A DNA stretch of 30,289 nt from Chara braunii (GCA_003427395.1 BFEA01000209.1:2465177-2495465); one strand, 5' to 3'; counted from the stretch's first letter, positions 1 through 11,720 are shown. The notes: a model not told the origin generated them from the letters alone. A program made the numbers and translations.

Positions 1-92
<92 letters not shown>
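1..92. repeat. (CT)n/(GT)n microsatellite
   Basis: A perfect CT dinucleotide run fills positions 1-82 and changes to GT at 83-92. It begins at the window edge, so its full length is unknown. No coding signal is visible between here and about 640. Confidence 0.98.
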
Positions 93-782
93 ATAATGTG
101 CTGAGGGGTACCGAGCAATGCCAACTGCCATGGATGTCCTCCATGCGTCTTTTTAAATGTTGGTTTGTCCAAAATGCCAGCGTGCTGAGGCGACAACGCG
201 CCGGTCGGAAGGAACGAAGAACTCGGGGGATACTCACACCAGGACTTTCCTAGATGCATATGACCGCTTTTCCGGCCGCGGCTGGATGCACCTGACCGCA
301 ATTACGTCCACAGAAAAGTGGACAAAGTCCTAGTGCGAGTATGGCCCCATTGTGTTGAGGGCCAGAAACGACGAAGTGGGAGATAAGAGAAGGAAACACG
401 GTTCAGGGAGACAAGAAGATTCGCACAATTACAGTAATAAGAAGACAAGAGATGGACACTACCACGATCATCCTTGCGCCGGGGCCAATTGCTAATTTAC
501 CCTTCTCTGTATCGTTTGAATTTTAACGGATGTCCCGGAGGACGGGCGCGAATAAAGACGAGATGAACAAGAGGGGGAACACGATGATAAAGGGGAATGG
601 CGTTCGACTCACACCTTCTTTCCACGCTTAGCCGCCCGCTCAGCTATGGAGGAGGGCAGTACAGCAGCTCGACCGGGACTCAGCGATGGCAGACAGGTAC
701 GGCAACAACGTTATGATTGCCGTCGGCGGCCTGGAGTGGAGCGTGGCTACAGTGAAGCCCGTTCCGTTCGAGACAAACCCGC
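93..782. other. Unassigned non-coding stretch
   Basis: No recognisable gene or repeat. The only reading frames (about 640-870) are short, overlap on both strands and run through the 26-bp tandem repeat, so they look like chance frames. Confidence 0.6.
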
Positions 783-860
783 ATTCTGGACCTCCTGCCG
801 CCCACGGAATTCTGGACCTCCTGCCGCCCACGGAATTCTGGACCTCCTGTCGCCCAGGGG
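783..860. repeat. 26-bp tandem repeat, three copies
   Basis: Three head-to-tail units start at 783, 809 and 835, each opening with ATTCTGGACCTCCTG. Units 1 and 2 are identical. Unit 3 differs near its end (GTCGCCCAGGGG instead of CCGCCCACGGA). The array stops a few bases before the foldback at 867. Confidence 0.95.
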
Positions 861-866
861 CTAAGT

Positions 867-1014
867 CCCACTAGCGGCGTTGAGTTTCCTCAATGCCCGA
901 ATTTGGACGTCCTTGTCGACATGTGCAGAAAATCACGTTGAGTTTCCTCAACCGCACATCTCCACAAACACGTCCAGATTCGGGAGCTGAGGGAACTCGC
1001 CGCTGTGCTAGTGG
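867..1014. repeat. 148-bp foldback (inverted-repeat) element
   Basis: The ends CCACTAGC (868-875) and GCTAGTGG (1007-1014) are complementary. The arms continue inward imperfectly for roughly 60 bp each: CGAATTTGGACGT on the left against ACGTCCAGATTCG on the right, then ATGTGC against GCACAT. The loop is about 20 nt. The palindromic word TTGAGTTTCCTCAA occurs in the left arm (880-893) and again near the loop (938-951). It resembles a small MITE or a decayed foldback. No target-site duplication is clear. Confidence 0.75.
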
Positions 1015-1824
1015 CCCGAGGCTTGCCTGGATTCTTTGTACTCGACCGTAGATTACACATGGGCGCCAAGGCTGAGGAAGAATTTTTTAAAAAAGGTATA
1101 ATTTGCGAAATACTCCTATAAGTTGAGATATATGTCAAAATGCCCCTAAATGATGTGGGTAGAGCGGAATCCCTTTTTTTTTTTTTTTCTTTCTATACCC
1201 TTCTCTCAACTTCTGTTTCTTTACCTTCCACTACCTAATCCTAAGACTACCTAGAGGGGACCCCTGCATGCATAGTTTCCTCTCTCTGTGAAGGGGAGAT
1301 TTCATGTTGCCCCTTGCCCCTAATGGTTAGGGTATAGGGTTGGGGCCGCCAGTGGGGGTCTGGCTAACACAAAGACCGAGACCTGCCAGTAGCTGTGCCT
1401 CCCTTTCTCATCGTCCCCCACCCTTCATCCCTTTTAGGCATAATTCTTTGTGTTTCACCCTATCAGGCCCATGTGCAAATTTGCAATCTGGACCGCGTCA
1501 TTGGGGTCTGGGCCTTACCCGGTTTGCCCTCCATACCGGGTGGGCAACTTAGCGCAATACCCAGGACCATCGGCGGGGCAGTTTGCCTCCATGTTCGGCA
1601 GCTTCATTCATTCTCTCCCTGGTGACGTCCACCAACTCCAGCTCCTCCTATGGGCCTCGTTCGATACCACTAGAAAATCCTTACTTTGTAAGGGCGCCCT
1701 TACGACGAAAATGTGATTAGGTTTCCCTTACCCCGTTTTTCGTTCCACAACCACTTACGAAAACCCTACACTTTAGCGCCCTTACATTTCAGGTGCCCCC
1801 GTTTGCACATAACGGGACCAATAA
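1015..1824. other. Non-coding flank with T-run and palindrome
   Basis: No gene is supported. A run of 15 T lies at 1174-1188. A perfect 16-bp palindrome, GTAAGGGCGCCCTTAC, lies at 1688-1703, and part of it recurs in inverted form at about 1771-1783 (GCGCCCTTACATT), so 1684-1783 may be a small inverted-repeat unit. Plus-strand frames across 1,340-1,716 have no recognisable domain. Confidence 0.6.
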
Positions 1825-1858
1825 TTTTTTATTTTTTTTATTTTTTCTTTTTTTTTTA
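1825..1858 (-). other. Putative LINE poly(A) tail
   Basis: Read on the minus strand this is an almost pure A tract broken by a few T and one G. It lies 3-prime of ORF2 after about 640 bp of untranslated sequence, where a LINE tail is expected. The T15 run at 1174-1188 is an alternative tail if the element is longer. Confidence 0.5.
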
Positions 1859-1997
1859 CAAGACAACTTTGCATTTCATTACAAAAGAAGAAGGAGACCG
1901 GGAATCTCTCCACAAAACAACCCGGAAAAGTTAACCTCTGGGACCATTACCCAGCTTATGGTGCAGGCGTTGGGAATTTTAGTCTAGCAGCAGAAAT

Positions 1998-2320
1998 GGC
2001 CGAATCCAGACCGTTGCCCTGACATTTCCCCACCCTGGGGAAAAAAAGGAAGAAAAAAAAAGAGAACAATGCCTTCACGGCCCCCAAAACCACACAAACC
2101 AAAATAGGAGGAAGGGAAAACCAAGAGGGCGTCCCCCAAAAAAAGGTAAAGCCAAAAGTTGGCCAACATCAGACCGATGCCCTGATATGTCCCAACCCTG
2201 CGGAAAGGAAAACTAAATTGATGCCACCACGGCCTGAAAAGTCAAAAGAAACTAAAACCACCAATTAAAGGAAAAAGAAGTCATCAAGGCCACAAAAAAA
2301 GTCCAAACAAGAACAACTAA
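1998..2320 (-). repeat. Diverged ~162-bp tandem duplication in LINE 3-prime UTR
   Basis: On the plus strand TGGCCGAATCCAGACCG (from 1998) and TGGCCAACATCAGACCG (from 2160) open two parallel segments. Both continue with CCCTGA, a CCCACCCTG or CCAACCCTG block, an A-rich purine tract and a CACGGCC block. The copies are clearly related but diverged. The duplication lies between the ORF2 stop and the poly(A) tract. Confidence 0.7.
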
Positions 2321-2495
2321 AAAGACTACCCCTAACTACCAATACTCCCTGTTCAGAACTGCCTAATCCGCCAGACAAGTCCCATTAGGGACAGGCAATC
2401 ACTAGAATAACGTGTCACTCCTTCCTCAGAACTACACGACTCCACTCTGCCTGTCAACTGTGACCAGAGCCAGCAACCGAGTAACCAAGTTGCAC

Positions 2496-5400
2496 CTAAA
2501 TCCTGAACAACCAGTCTCCAAGAACCAACTTGTCGTCTTCCGAAATTGAGGCCAACTCAGCAGTGAGAGCCCAAGTTTCTCTAAACCATCTAAGACCACA
2601 GGTTCTGTTATCAGCCTTTAGTACATTCCTCCTCCAATCTGACTGAATCGTAAGGCGAATATTATGATAAACAGAGGCCTTAAGATGTTTGTCATGCCAT
2701 TCCTTACCGATGAACACAAAGTCATTTCTGGAATGCCAGATTGCATTACACAGTACCGCTCTCAACGATTGGGCAATGTACCCCCAACCCTCGTCCGCCT
2801 GGAGGTTATTTGGAATGCCACCCAGCAGAGACCAAACTTGAACCTTATCCCAGGTCATGGCCTTTCCCGAAAGGTTATCCCATTTCAAAATCCACCATCT
2901 CCAGATGCGAGCAGCTGCTGGACAGTCCTACCAAAGGTGGACTATGGATTCAAATGCCCAATGGCAGCGCGCACAGGTAAGATCCAAGCCCATGCCATGT
3001 TCCATTAGCCAAACGGCTGATGGCGCAGCCATGAGGGACAACAGCCACATGACAACAACCCATCTTTGGCATGGCATAAGTTTCAGTTGAGCCCAACATT
3101 TCTTTATGTGGGAGGCCAGTTGTATATCTTCGATTTCTAACACTGTTCTCCATCTTGACACAACAACCACCAGCGGGTCCTTAGACGGCAAACAAAGTTT
3201 GTATCCTACTTTCTGTTTATAGTCCAGAATACACAGATTTTGGCCATCACTGTCGGACACTCTCCATTTCCACATTGTAGGGTCCAGTTTAAGTTCACAC
3301 AGTGATTCACCCTCTAAGAGCAGAGTGCATGTCCAAGCGCCATCATCATTAACCTTCTCAGAAATTCTAATTTGTGAGAGATTGCAGCTCAAAGGAGGCG
3401 GGATGAGGATTCCAGTTGCTGAAGATGAGGGCTGGCCACTGACCAACCTTAAAATATTTTTTTCCCATCCGGCTGAATAGCCAGCAACTTCCACAAAGAG
3501 TCCTCCTGAGTGTCATCTTTAAACCCAGTCCCCGGAGGGACAAGTTTTGTGAAGTTTAATAGTTATTTTCATGCCACAGGGATCAGATCAATCAACAAAT
3601 TTTTTTTTTGGCCTATATTCCGCAGGTTGCCCAACTTTTCACGCAGCTTGGTATCGGAGAGCCAATCACCTTGCACTTCATCCCACAGATCCGACACCCT
3701 CAGATGACCTCTTTCTATCTAGGCCCGACCAAAGCTACCTGGGGAGGAATCAACTTTGACCCAGTCTCCTGTCTCTGTACAAATATGAGGGTTTTCAAAC
3801 AATAGTTGACAGAGCACCCCCTCTTTTGTTACTGGCTCCTCCCACACATCTGGTTTCAGTACTCTCCACACTTGAATTATGGCATTCCAAAAAGGGGATT
3901 TAATATATTGACGTTGAAAGGAACTGATAAATAGGCACAACCAGACATCTGTAGGCCGGCTCAAGTTCCATTCCTTTGCAAGAATGTACTTGGCCATGAC
4001 GATCCAATGGGAGTCCGGCAGACCCAATGCAGGTTTAAATAACCAGTTAATCAGCATTGCATTGTTTTGTTTCTTCGGGTCTGAAATCCCCAGGCCACCC
4101 TGATCACGTGGTAGGCATAACATTTCCCAGGCAACCTTGGAGAGGAAGGGTTCATTTTCCTCACCAAATGGTTTCCATAAGAACTTGGCAGCTCTTCTCC
4201 TGGCCATATCACATAGGTGTTTGCCCAAAGCCCTGACTGTACCCACATAACATAATAATGCAAATAACGCACTATTGATGACCAGACCTCTACCGAATAT
4301 CGATAGATGTGGGGCCTTGCCCCACGTACCCAATCTTTGAATCGTTTTCTGCAGTAAAAGGTCATCTTGATGGGCATCGCAAGCGAGTAACGAGATCTGC
4401 ACACCCAAAAACCTTTCAGGCTGATTCGGTTCAATTTTTTTCATGCCCTATTGAACAGTTAGTTCAAAAGAACCAGGTAAAAGAAAGACCGATTTATGCC
4501 AGTTTACAGCAGCTTCGGAAAGGACTGAGTACTCGTCCAGACACTGCTTCAGAGCGTTAAGGGAGAGGGGGTCGTTCTTGGTAACTGCAAAGAGGTCATC
4601 AACCAACGCTTTGACCTTGTAGGACATGGAACCGATCGGGAACCCAGAGATCTGGGGGTTATCTTTTATATTGTTCAGGAGACCTTCCATTTGGATAGCA
4701 AACAACAAAGGAACCAGAGGGCAGCCTTGTCGTAGGGATCTTGTCAGGGAGAATTCCTCTGACAGTCTACCGTTAACCATAACCGCTGCTGTAGACAAGG
4801 TATACATGGTAATGACCCATGTAGAGAAGCAATGACCGAAGCCCATAACGTTAAGTGTAGTAAGCACATACGACCAGTTCACATGGTCGTAGGCTTTTTC
4901 CAAATCTAATAGAAGGACTGCAAAGTTCAAATCCTTACTATTGATTATTTTCAGTGTTTCTACAGCAGTCACGATATTGGTGAAGCTAGACCGACCTTTA
5001 ATGAATGCTGCTTGATCTGATGCCACCAGTGCAGGTAGGTAGCGACTCAGCCTTATGGCCAACAACTTAGCCAAAAGCTTGTAGGAGACGTTCAAAACTG
5101 ATATCAGTCTCCATTTACGAATCTCAGCTTTGTTCCCCTTTTTAAACAGGACAGAGATTATTCCTCTGCGCATACTCGTAGGTAGGTTGTTGCCAGTCAG
5201 CAGGTTATTATAAATCTCCACCAACTTAGGTCCAATCTCGTTCCAAATCGTTAAATACAGTTCAACAGGCAAACCATCGTCTCCAGGGGCTTTCCTCTTT
5301 GCCATAGCCTTCAGGGCTTCAAAAACTTATGAGGTGGTAATCGGTCTGTCCAAGTTTAAACGACCTACAGTGGGGAGGCGGACAGTGGTGTTCAACCGGT

Positions 5401-6728
5401 GAGTAAACTCCGTGTGAAGGGACGTCTCAATGTTAACTCCCTGTAGTCGAGACGTGAGAATGTCCTGATAGTATAGCCTGACATAATTACACAACTGGGG
5501 GGGATCTTTGGCCAGCGCAGCATTGTCATCGAAGGGGTGATACAGTTCCCTCATAGGGACTGAAGATCGTCTTGGTAGGAGCCGCTGAAAAAACTCCTTT
5601 GTCATACGGGCATAGACCGTAATGCCTTTGACCTGTGGGCGTTCTGCCCAGATCTCAGCCTTCTTTTTTTGGATGTCATCCCATTCAGACAATAGTTTTG
5701 CTCTCTCTTTTCCCCAGACCGGGTTTGAAATTGGATGTTCCGACATTCTCAATAATTCGGAATACTCAATTTTCTTTCGTAATTCCGCTTCCTCATAGCT
5801 TCTCTGAAAGGCCAAGATTTTCGAGAAAACGGACAGTAGGTTCGAGAAGATTGTAACCCCTGAATCCCACCAATCTAAGAGATTTGAGTACCGTTCCTTA
5901 GTAGACTGCCAGCTGGTCCAAAACTTCTGCATCTAGGATACCAGACCCTCATCTTGAAGGTTCTGGGTATTTAGGCGGAAAAGTCCCGGGCCTCTGGTAG
6001 GTTCCGAGGTGAGAACTGAGAGGAATACTACTTTATGATCTGACAATGGGTTAGATCGTTCAGTAATGTCGATGACAACTTTCCACAGGTTCCCTGAAGT
6101 TAAGAAATAATCTAGACTGCGACGAATAATCCCCACATCCTCTCTCGGGTTAGAAAACCAAGTGAACATTTCCCTATCGGGATGTAAGAGCCGAAACGGG
6201 TCAATCAGATCCAAGACCCTCATCAAATTGGTGAGAGAATACTTATCAGGGGCACTTGCCGCTCGCTCCCTGATTGGTTGGACTTATATCAAGTGAGGAG
6301 TTCCAGTCTTCGGCTAGAGTAGTATAGTCTCCTTCAGGGAGAACAAAAAGAAGTTCGTCAAAGAAAGAAGATCGTTTGCGAGGATCTAAGGGGACGTAGA
6401 TGGAGGCGATGATCCAATATTTTCCTTGTACTAATAACTTCACCCACGCCCATCTCCCCCACAGGTCAATAAAAAAGTCAATAATTTCGGCGCCGAAGTT
6501 ATGGTGGATAAGGATGCCCACACCCCCCCTGGATCCAATCGTCGGGGACCAAGCTTGTCGGCCATCCCATCAACGACCTACGTTATTTACTTTTTCCTCA
6601 TTTAGTTTAGTTTCTTGTAAGCAAGCGATAAAGATCTTCATCTCGTGGATCAGAGATTTTAACCTGTCTTTCTTAAAACGATCCCCCAAGCCTCTAAGGT
6701 TCCAACTCAGCACTTTGAACTTAGACAT
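2496..6728 (-). pseudogene. LINE ORF2: endonuclease-reverse transcriptase (broken)
   Basis: ORF2 of an L1-clade retrotransposon spans about 1,410 codons, normal for the family. It would nick target DNA and reverse-transcribe the element RNA in the nucleus. The ATG at 6728 opens MSKFKVLSWNLRGLGD, the usual endonuclease start, followed by QETK, a DWN motif, RSLDYFL and the catalytic SDHKVV. The reverse transcriptase (about 5,330-4,450) shows KRKAPGDDGLPVELY, LLDLEKAYD (Asp at about 4906), LRQGCPL and a VDD catalytic pair (about 4600-4595) in place of the usual ADD. A zinc-binding region with CARCHWAFESIVHLW follows (about 2,990-2,900). In-frame stops lie at 6572-6570 (TGA), 5935-5933 (TAG), 5329-5327 (TAA), 4450-4448 (TAG), 3721-3719 (TAG), 3571-3569 (TGA), 3565-3563 (TAA) and 2930-2928 (TAG). 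Frameshifts lie in the C4 run near 6250 and in the A7 run (minus strand) near 3460. Confidence 0.9.
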
Positions 6729-6894
6729 GCGTAGGTCGTCCCCCCCCATTTTGTTGGATAAGGGGAGTCGGCATCTGCTCTGGATGCCATGCAGAAGTCA
6801 AGGCCGTACGAACAAAATTTGAATTCAATTTTCTTTCCTTCGGAAGTTTGGATTTTAAATCCAGCAGGCATTTTGCAGATCTCAGAGGGGGGAT

Positions 6895-8931
6895 TCAAAT
6901 TCGACAAAGTTCTTGACGTTTTCGTTCAACAAACCATGATATAGGGATTAGGCGCAACCCTTGGGATTCCAAAGCTTCTAATTGGCCGTCTGAGAATCGG
7001 GCGTCAAGTAAAAGGACGAAGAACTTGACCTTCTTCCCACGCTGATCCGGATGGTCCGTAAGAATCCTAATCATCGTCATCTCCGGGATCAATCGAAAAG
7101 CGAATTTGTCCCTAATCGCAGTACGAATCAAAATAGCGATGGCAGAGGGCATCGGGGTTTCAGGGGCCAACAGACTTACCATGGCGGGCAATCCATCTGG
7201 ACTTTCGAACGCGATGGTCCAAAAAGCATTCCGAACCGCCATGTAGAAAAAGGGCAAGATCTTGTTCTCTATGTCTTGAAGTTGCCCTTTGACCACTGAG
7301 ACCGGAACGCGTCTTCGGGTAGTCTTAGTACCCGGAGTGTCGAAAACGGAGTCATTTGCATCCGAACCTTGGGAGGAAGTCGAGTGTTCGCCTTCCAAGT
7401 TGCCCCCTTCTGAGATAAAGCTTCCTTGGTCACGGTGGTCCAGTCGACTTTGTTTACCCGCCATACTGCTGCGAGGTCGTAAAGAGTTAGTCTCCGAAGG
7501 ACCACCCCCGGCTCCGCTAACAGCAGGGGTAACGATGGCTCTTGGAAATAAACCAGAGGGTTGCATAGCCAAAGATGTCATCGGCCTGATGACGGGGCTT
7601 GCTTCACAAAAGGTCATTGCCACTCCCCCGATAGGAGGAGGTTGACTCACAAACGGCCCGAATGTTGACGTGGCAGGGTGAAGGAACCCTGGTTGTTGTG
7701 GAATTACTCCCTGAAATTGAGGCGCACTCCATGGCATATCCATCGGGAGGTTCAAAAACTGCCCTATCTGCTGATAGGGATGTTGTAACGGTAAGCTAGA
7801 TGGCTGAAGAGGTGCACTTCCTGGAGAGAACATTGGATTGTTGTGCAGAGAGATGCCTTGCAGGGTATTGCCTAGAGGAGTGTTAAGCGGTACTGACGTC
7901 GCACCCCCTGAAGAAACGCCGAAACTGGAGGATTCAGGCAGCGGACCTATAGGCCTTTGGTAATGAGCAGATGCCGCACCTTGCACACCGCCTGGTTGAG
8001 CATTGTAGCCAGATGCAGAGGTGCCTTGGTTCTGTTGTTGATTGTTCCTCCTGCATTCCACTTCCGTGTGGAAGAAAGCTCGACAGCGACGGCATCTCGG
8101 AGTCTCGGCAGAGGCCAATTTAACTTCGAGGGTATCGCCTTCCGAAGTATCGATCCAAATCCTATCCTTCATGTTTGGCCGTGCATCTGCTTCAATTTCA
8201 AATTTTATATTGACCAAAGTCGGCCGCATTCTGTCTTGCTCTGGAGGAAAGGATTTGACCACCGGGCCAATGGCCTTGCTAACTTGAGCTTCTAAGAATA
8301 AGAATGCATCAAGTGGTACTTGAACTGCTACGACCCAAAAATGTTGCTCGTCTTCCCGTTATCGTTGAGCACGAAGCTGGGCTTTAGTAATCCAAGGTTT
8401 AAACTCGAAAATATATTGCGTGGAGCCAAGGCTTATTTCATCCTGTCCTTTCTCGATAAGCCACCTAGCAATCTCATTAGAGCGGGCCACATAAGAAATG
8501 ACATTCGGACTCTCAACCTTCACCCGACCCCGACTGAAGCCCATTGCCTCGAAAGTGTCGTCCGCCGTCTTCTTGTCCTCATAAGCACGAACGATATCAT
8601 CTTTGACCTTCCTTGAAAGGAATCTTGCTCCAGCTATGAAAATAAAAGTTACCGTGTGTTCCTTAGGCCAGTTGATCTTCGCTTGATCTAAATCCACATT
8701 AACTTTGAATCGAGCGTCTCTTCCTTCAATCGTCATCTCACCCGGGTTGATGCCCGTGGGCATCACCCCGTCCAAATAACATAGCCTGATTAATTCTCTT
8801 AAACGGGTGCTATCATCATCCCCTCCAGTAGGAACCTGGGGAGGAGATCTAGCACCAATATCCCGTGGTATCCCTTGAGTGCCATTCTCGCCGGCAGCTG
8901 CCGCACCTTCCATAATTACCTCCGTATCCAT
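6895..8931 (-). pseudogene. LINE ORF1: RNA-binding gag-like protein (one stop)
   Basis: ORF1 of the same LINE, 679 codons, would coat the element RNA. I chose the start at MDTEV (8931); an upstream in-frame ATG at 8961 is also possible. The frame runs to 6895 with one internal TAA at 8361-8359. The region before the knuckle has the DUF4283-like layout common in plant L1 ORF1 (positively charged strand, then IWIDTSEGDTLEV). A perfect CX2CX4HX4C knuckle, CRRCRAFFHTEVEC, lies at 8094-8053. A long Gln/Pro/Ser-rich linker follows, then a compact C-terminal region of about 125 residues that I cannot name. ORF2 starts 166 bp downstream. Confidence 0.85.
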
Positions 8932-8961
8932 CTCCCAAAAGCAAAGAAAGAAAAAGGCCAC

Positions 8962-9581
8962 ACGCTAATCTGGATTGCCTTAATTAACAATAGTAACAAT
9001 TATCCCACGGTCAAAACTATGACTTAGCTTCCACACCATCACCGCTTAGACGAGGCATACCAGGTGTCAAGTCTAGGCAACCTCGATGCCCTCTCACTAC
9101 AGACATGACCTAGGACAAAGCTAGGTGACGGTGCCTAGAAACTGCCTAGGGGATATCTCGATGGTACCACCACCAGCTGACACTCCGTCGTCACCGACCG
9201 CGAAACTCTTGGTCCGAGCACACTAGCGTCGGCGAAAGCGCTCCGATAGCCTCGCAACCAAGAATTGAATGCGAGTGTCCGACCCAGTGTTGCAGTGGAC
9301 AAAATTGTGTCCGCCAACTTTGGGCTTGTGGGAGACCCAGGCCAGCCATTTCCCCAAGGGCGGCGTGGCCCTGTCGCGGGCGCGCCGCGTCATTCGGCCG
9401 TGAAAGTTAAAGCGCGCGAGGACACCAAACATTCGAATTCAAATTCCGCGCCCGCCGGTTCGCTTCGACTACATCGGTTTCTGGACTCCGTGGTGTACGC
9501 GGCAGTCATCCACCATTGCGCGTGCGCACGTGGCTTCGCGTGTCACTGACGTGTGCCTTTTGTACGCAACGTAGTCCAACT
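8962..9581. other. LINE 5-prime flank / Harbinger 5-prime flank
   Basis: No gene. The LINE 5-prime UTR must end somewhere here and the Harbinger element must begin here, but I can place neither boundary. 9,060-9,160 has several CCTAG/CTAGG words (TCTAGGC, CCTAGGAC, GCTAGGTG, GCCTAG, CCTAGGGG) that could pair with each other. The transposase frame stays open up to 9516, but only the ATG at 9582 gives a sensible start. Confidence 0.5.
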
Positions 9582-10984
9582 ATGGACAACGGTGGGCGCG
9601 TTCCACAAGCGACGAGGAGATTGTCAACCAGTGAGAAGAGCATGGTCGCTAGTGCTGTCCTCGCAGTGTGCGGGTACATGGAGACGATGAAGGGATTGTG
9701 GCGGGCGGGTGGGAGAAGAAGGGGGAGGAGGGAGGCCGCCATAGCCCAGGCGTTGGCAAACGCCTGTACATCGTCCGGTCTATCAAACGCTCCTTTCCTG
9801 TTGTCCAACGCAATTATTGGTGCTGTTCTGTCGAGGGACACACCGCGGTGGTGGATGAAAAGACGAACGGGCGGGACGTGGCGAGACTTGGACATTGCAG
9901 ACGACGCGACGGAGGAATATTTCCATGACAAGCTACGAATGTCGAGGGCCATATTCAACGACATTGTTGCGGCTTACAGTCCTTTCATCGAGCATAGACT
10001 GACGCACTATCGCGAGCCCTTGCAAACATACCTTATCGTCGCCTTCGCGTTGTACCGATGGGCCACCGGGGAGACGTTTGAGAGCGCTTCATCGAGCTTT
10101 GGCATCGGCAGGTCGTCCGGAGTGACGGCCGTCATGGACGTCACGAATGCAATACTGGCTGCATATCCCGACAAAGTCACCATGCCGACCGGCCGTCGGC
10201 TGCTGCAGGTGACCCGAGCATTCGGAGTGAAGGGGTTCCCTAATTGCTTCGGCGCAATCGACTGCACGCACGTGTACGTAGACAAGCCCGCCAATGCACC
10301 GTCGGAGAACTACTACGACCGGAAACAGTAGTTCTCGGTCGTCGCCCAAGTCGTCGTCGACCTGGACATGAGGATTCTTGATGTGTTCATGGGCTACCCG
10401 GGGAGCGTCCACGACCAGCGGGTTTTGAGAAATTTTTCTCTCTTTTGACGTGCGGAGGCGGGCGAGCTCTTCGTCGCGAAACCTGTTCTGCTGCCAGGGG
10501 GGGTGTTCACAACAGGGTACCTGCTTGGGGACAACGGCACTTGCCAAGAACGTGGATGGTGGTCCCCTATGGAGGGTCCGACCAGGCAGGGGACATCGAC
10601 TTCAAGTTGTTCGACACGCGACAGAAGACGACGAGAGGAGTCGTGGAGAGGGCTTTTGGGCGTTTGAAGGGGATGTGGAGGTTGTTCCTCCGGCATCACA
10701 AGACGAACATGGATAATCTGCCTCAGCAATTTCAGGCCGTTTGTATCATCCACAACCTGTTGCTTGAGGCGGGCATACCATTCGACGACGAGGTCCTACT
10801 CGAGCCGGATGAGAACGATGTCGAGCGCATCGGTCCGGCACCGCACGCGACAGCGCGGGACCCTCTCGGCCGTGTCACGCAGGAGTTGGACCAACCTCGT
10901 CACGAACGCGCAAATAGAGCTTCCTTAGGCCGCTCCGGCCGAGTGCGCCAGCCATACCTCTCGCGACCCCCTATGACAGGATAG
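9582..10984 (+). pseudogene. PIF/Harbinger (DDE_Tnp_4-type) transposase, broken
   Basis: A cut-and-paste DNA transposase of the HARBI1-like superfamily, about 467 codons. All three acidic positions of the family are visible: Asp in FGAIDCTHVYVD (10260-10262), Asp in GYPGSVHDQRVL (10413-10415) and Glu in VVERAFGRLKGMWRLF (about 10646). An N-terminal helical region before the catalytic core (about 9,860-10,200) fits the helix-turn-helix part of these proteins. The start ATG is at 9582. Breaks are a TAG at 10329-10331, a TGA at 10446-10448 and a frameshift near 10530-10545, between GDNG and PRTWMVVPYGG. The C-terminal tail ends at 10984. A partial second copy of its 3-prime end lies near 22,385. 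The usual Myb-like partner ORF was not found. Confidence 0.9.
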
Positions 10985-11245
10985 GGCCTACTCGAGGCAC
11001 AACTTACCTCCACCTTACGGGAGCAGTCACCTCCCTTCGGTGGGCGTATCCCCGCCGAGCTACCAGTCCACAGTACAAAAGTTAATCAGTTGCAATCGCA
11101 GAGGTGGACCAGCCGAGGGCGTTTCTCGTTCGCTGTAGCATAGGGGGTACGCGCGGTAATACGCCTATCGGACCCGCAAGCGAACCGACATCTGGGGGGG
11201 CTGAGGTCCCAGGCGCGGCTTGTCGTCGGTCGACTAGGACGCATC
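10985..11245 (+). other. Conserved 3-prime flank of the Harbinger element
   Basis: Similarity to the second copy continues about 260 bp past the transposase stop. Matching blocks include GACAGGATAGG, GGCACAACTTAC, CCGAGCTAC, CAGCCGAGGGCG and GTCGGTCGACTAGGACG (compare 22,580-22,840). This sequence therefore belongs to the transposon 3-prime end. It closes with a small stem-loop at 11224-11241 (arms CGTC/GACG around GGTCGACTAG). A plain terminal inverted repeat was not recognised. Confidence 0.7.
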
Positions 11246-11523
11246 CCACACACCACGCGCACACCACTCTACGAACACAAAAATAAAACGCACACACACG
11301 CACACGAAACGTTATGACACAAACAACGCGACAACGCTCCTAGCCCCTCGGTAACCATCCCATAACTTTCTGACCCGGAAATCGGATAGGCGTCGCGCAC
11401 GCGACTTAGTATAAAGCCGAGCGGACGCAGGGCTAACTCATATCGACTCGCAATGCAAACGTACACAAGCAGTCGCAATGATGGCGTACCATGTAGTACC
11501 CATACTCGTGCGGTCCTCGTTAA

Positions 11524-11720
11524 TCTCGAGGGTCGCGTTCGACACTCAAGTGTCGGCTGACACGCGCCTTGAGGGTTAATCTCTCGGCGCTAGACAACCG
11601 CCATGCGCGGTTGAAAACCACACCCTCTTCTGCACCCTGTGCAGAGGGGTTGAGTAGACAACTTTAAGCTGTCGTGGCGGTCAAACATCAAGGGGTTTGA
11701 CTTTGACGGCTGCCACGGAC
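11524..11720. repeat. Cluster of four consecutive stem-loops
   Basis: GACACT/AGTGTC (11541-11554) sits inside a longer imperfect stem, CTCGAGG...CCTTGAG (about 11,525-11,573). CAACCGC/GCGGTTG lies at 11595-11613. CTGCAC/GTGCAG (11630-11644) extends outward with wobble pairs to about 11622-11650. A two-tier stem at 11671-11720 has outer GTC-GTGGC/GCCAC-G-GAC and inner GTCAAAC/GTTTGAC (11680-11701). Confidence 0.75.

Larger units (their letters stand above)
1825..8961 (-). mobile_element. Degenerate L1-like LINE retrotransposon
   Basis: Two consecutive reading frames on the minus strand form a classic non-LTR element: ORF1 with a CCHC knuckle, then ORF2 with apurinic-type endonuclease, reverse transcriptase and a C-terminal zinc-binding region. 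The 3-prime side ends in an A-rich tract (plus-strand T-rich 1825-1858) that fits a poly(A) tail. The span of about 7.1 kb is full length for a plant-type L1. Scattered in-frame stops and two clear frameshifts show that it is dead. Both ends are approximate. I compared the flanks by eye and found no convincing target-site duplication. Confidence 0.85.

Noticed and set aside
1-92. Telomeric or centromeric repeat
   Set aside because: It is a simple dinucleotide microsatellite with no telomere-type unit.
2664-3805. Plus-strand ORFs antisense to the LINE
   Set aside because: They are shadows of ORF2 coding sequence and have no domain of their own.
1800-9100. Target-site duplication of the LINE
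   Set aside because: I compared the sequence beside the poly(A) tract with the 8,960-9,130 flank by eye and found no convincing direct repeat, so the boundaries stay approximate.
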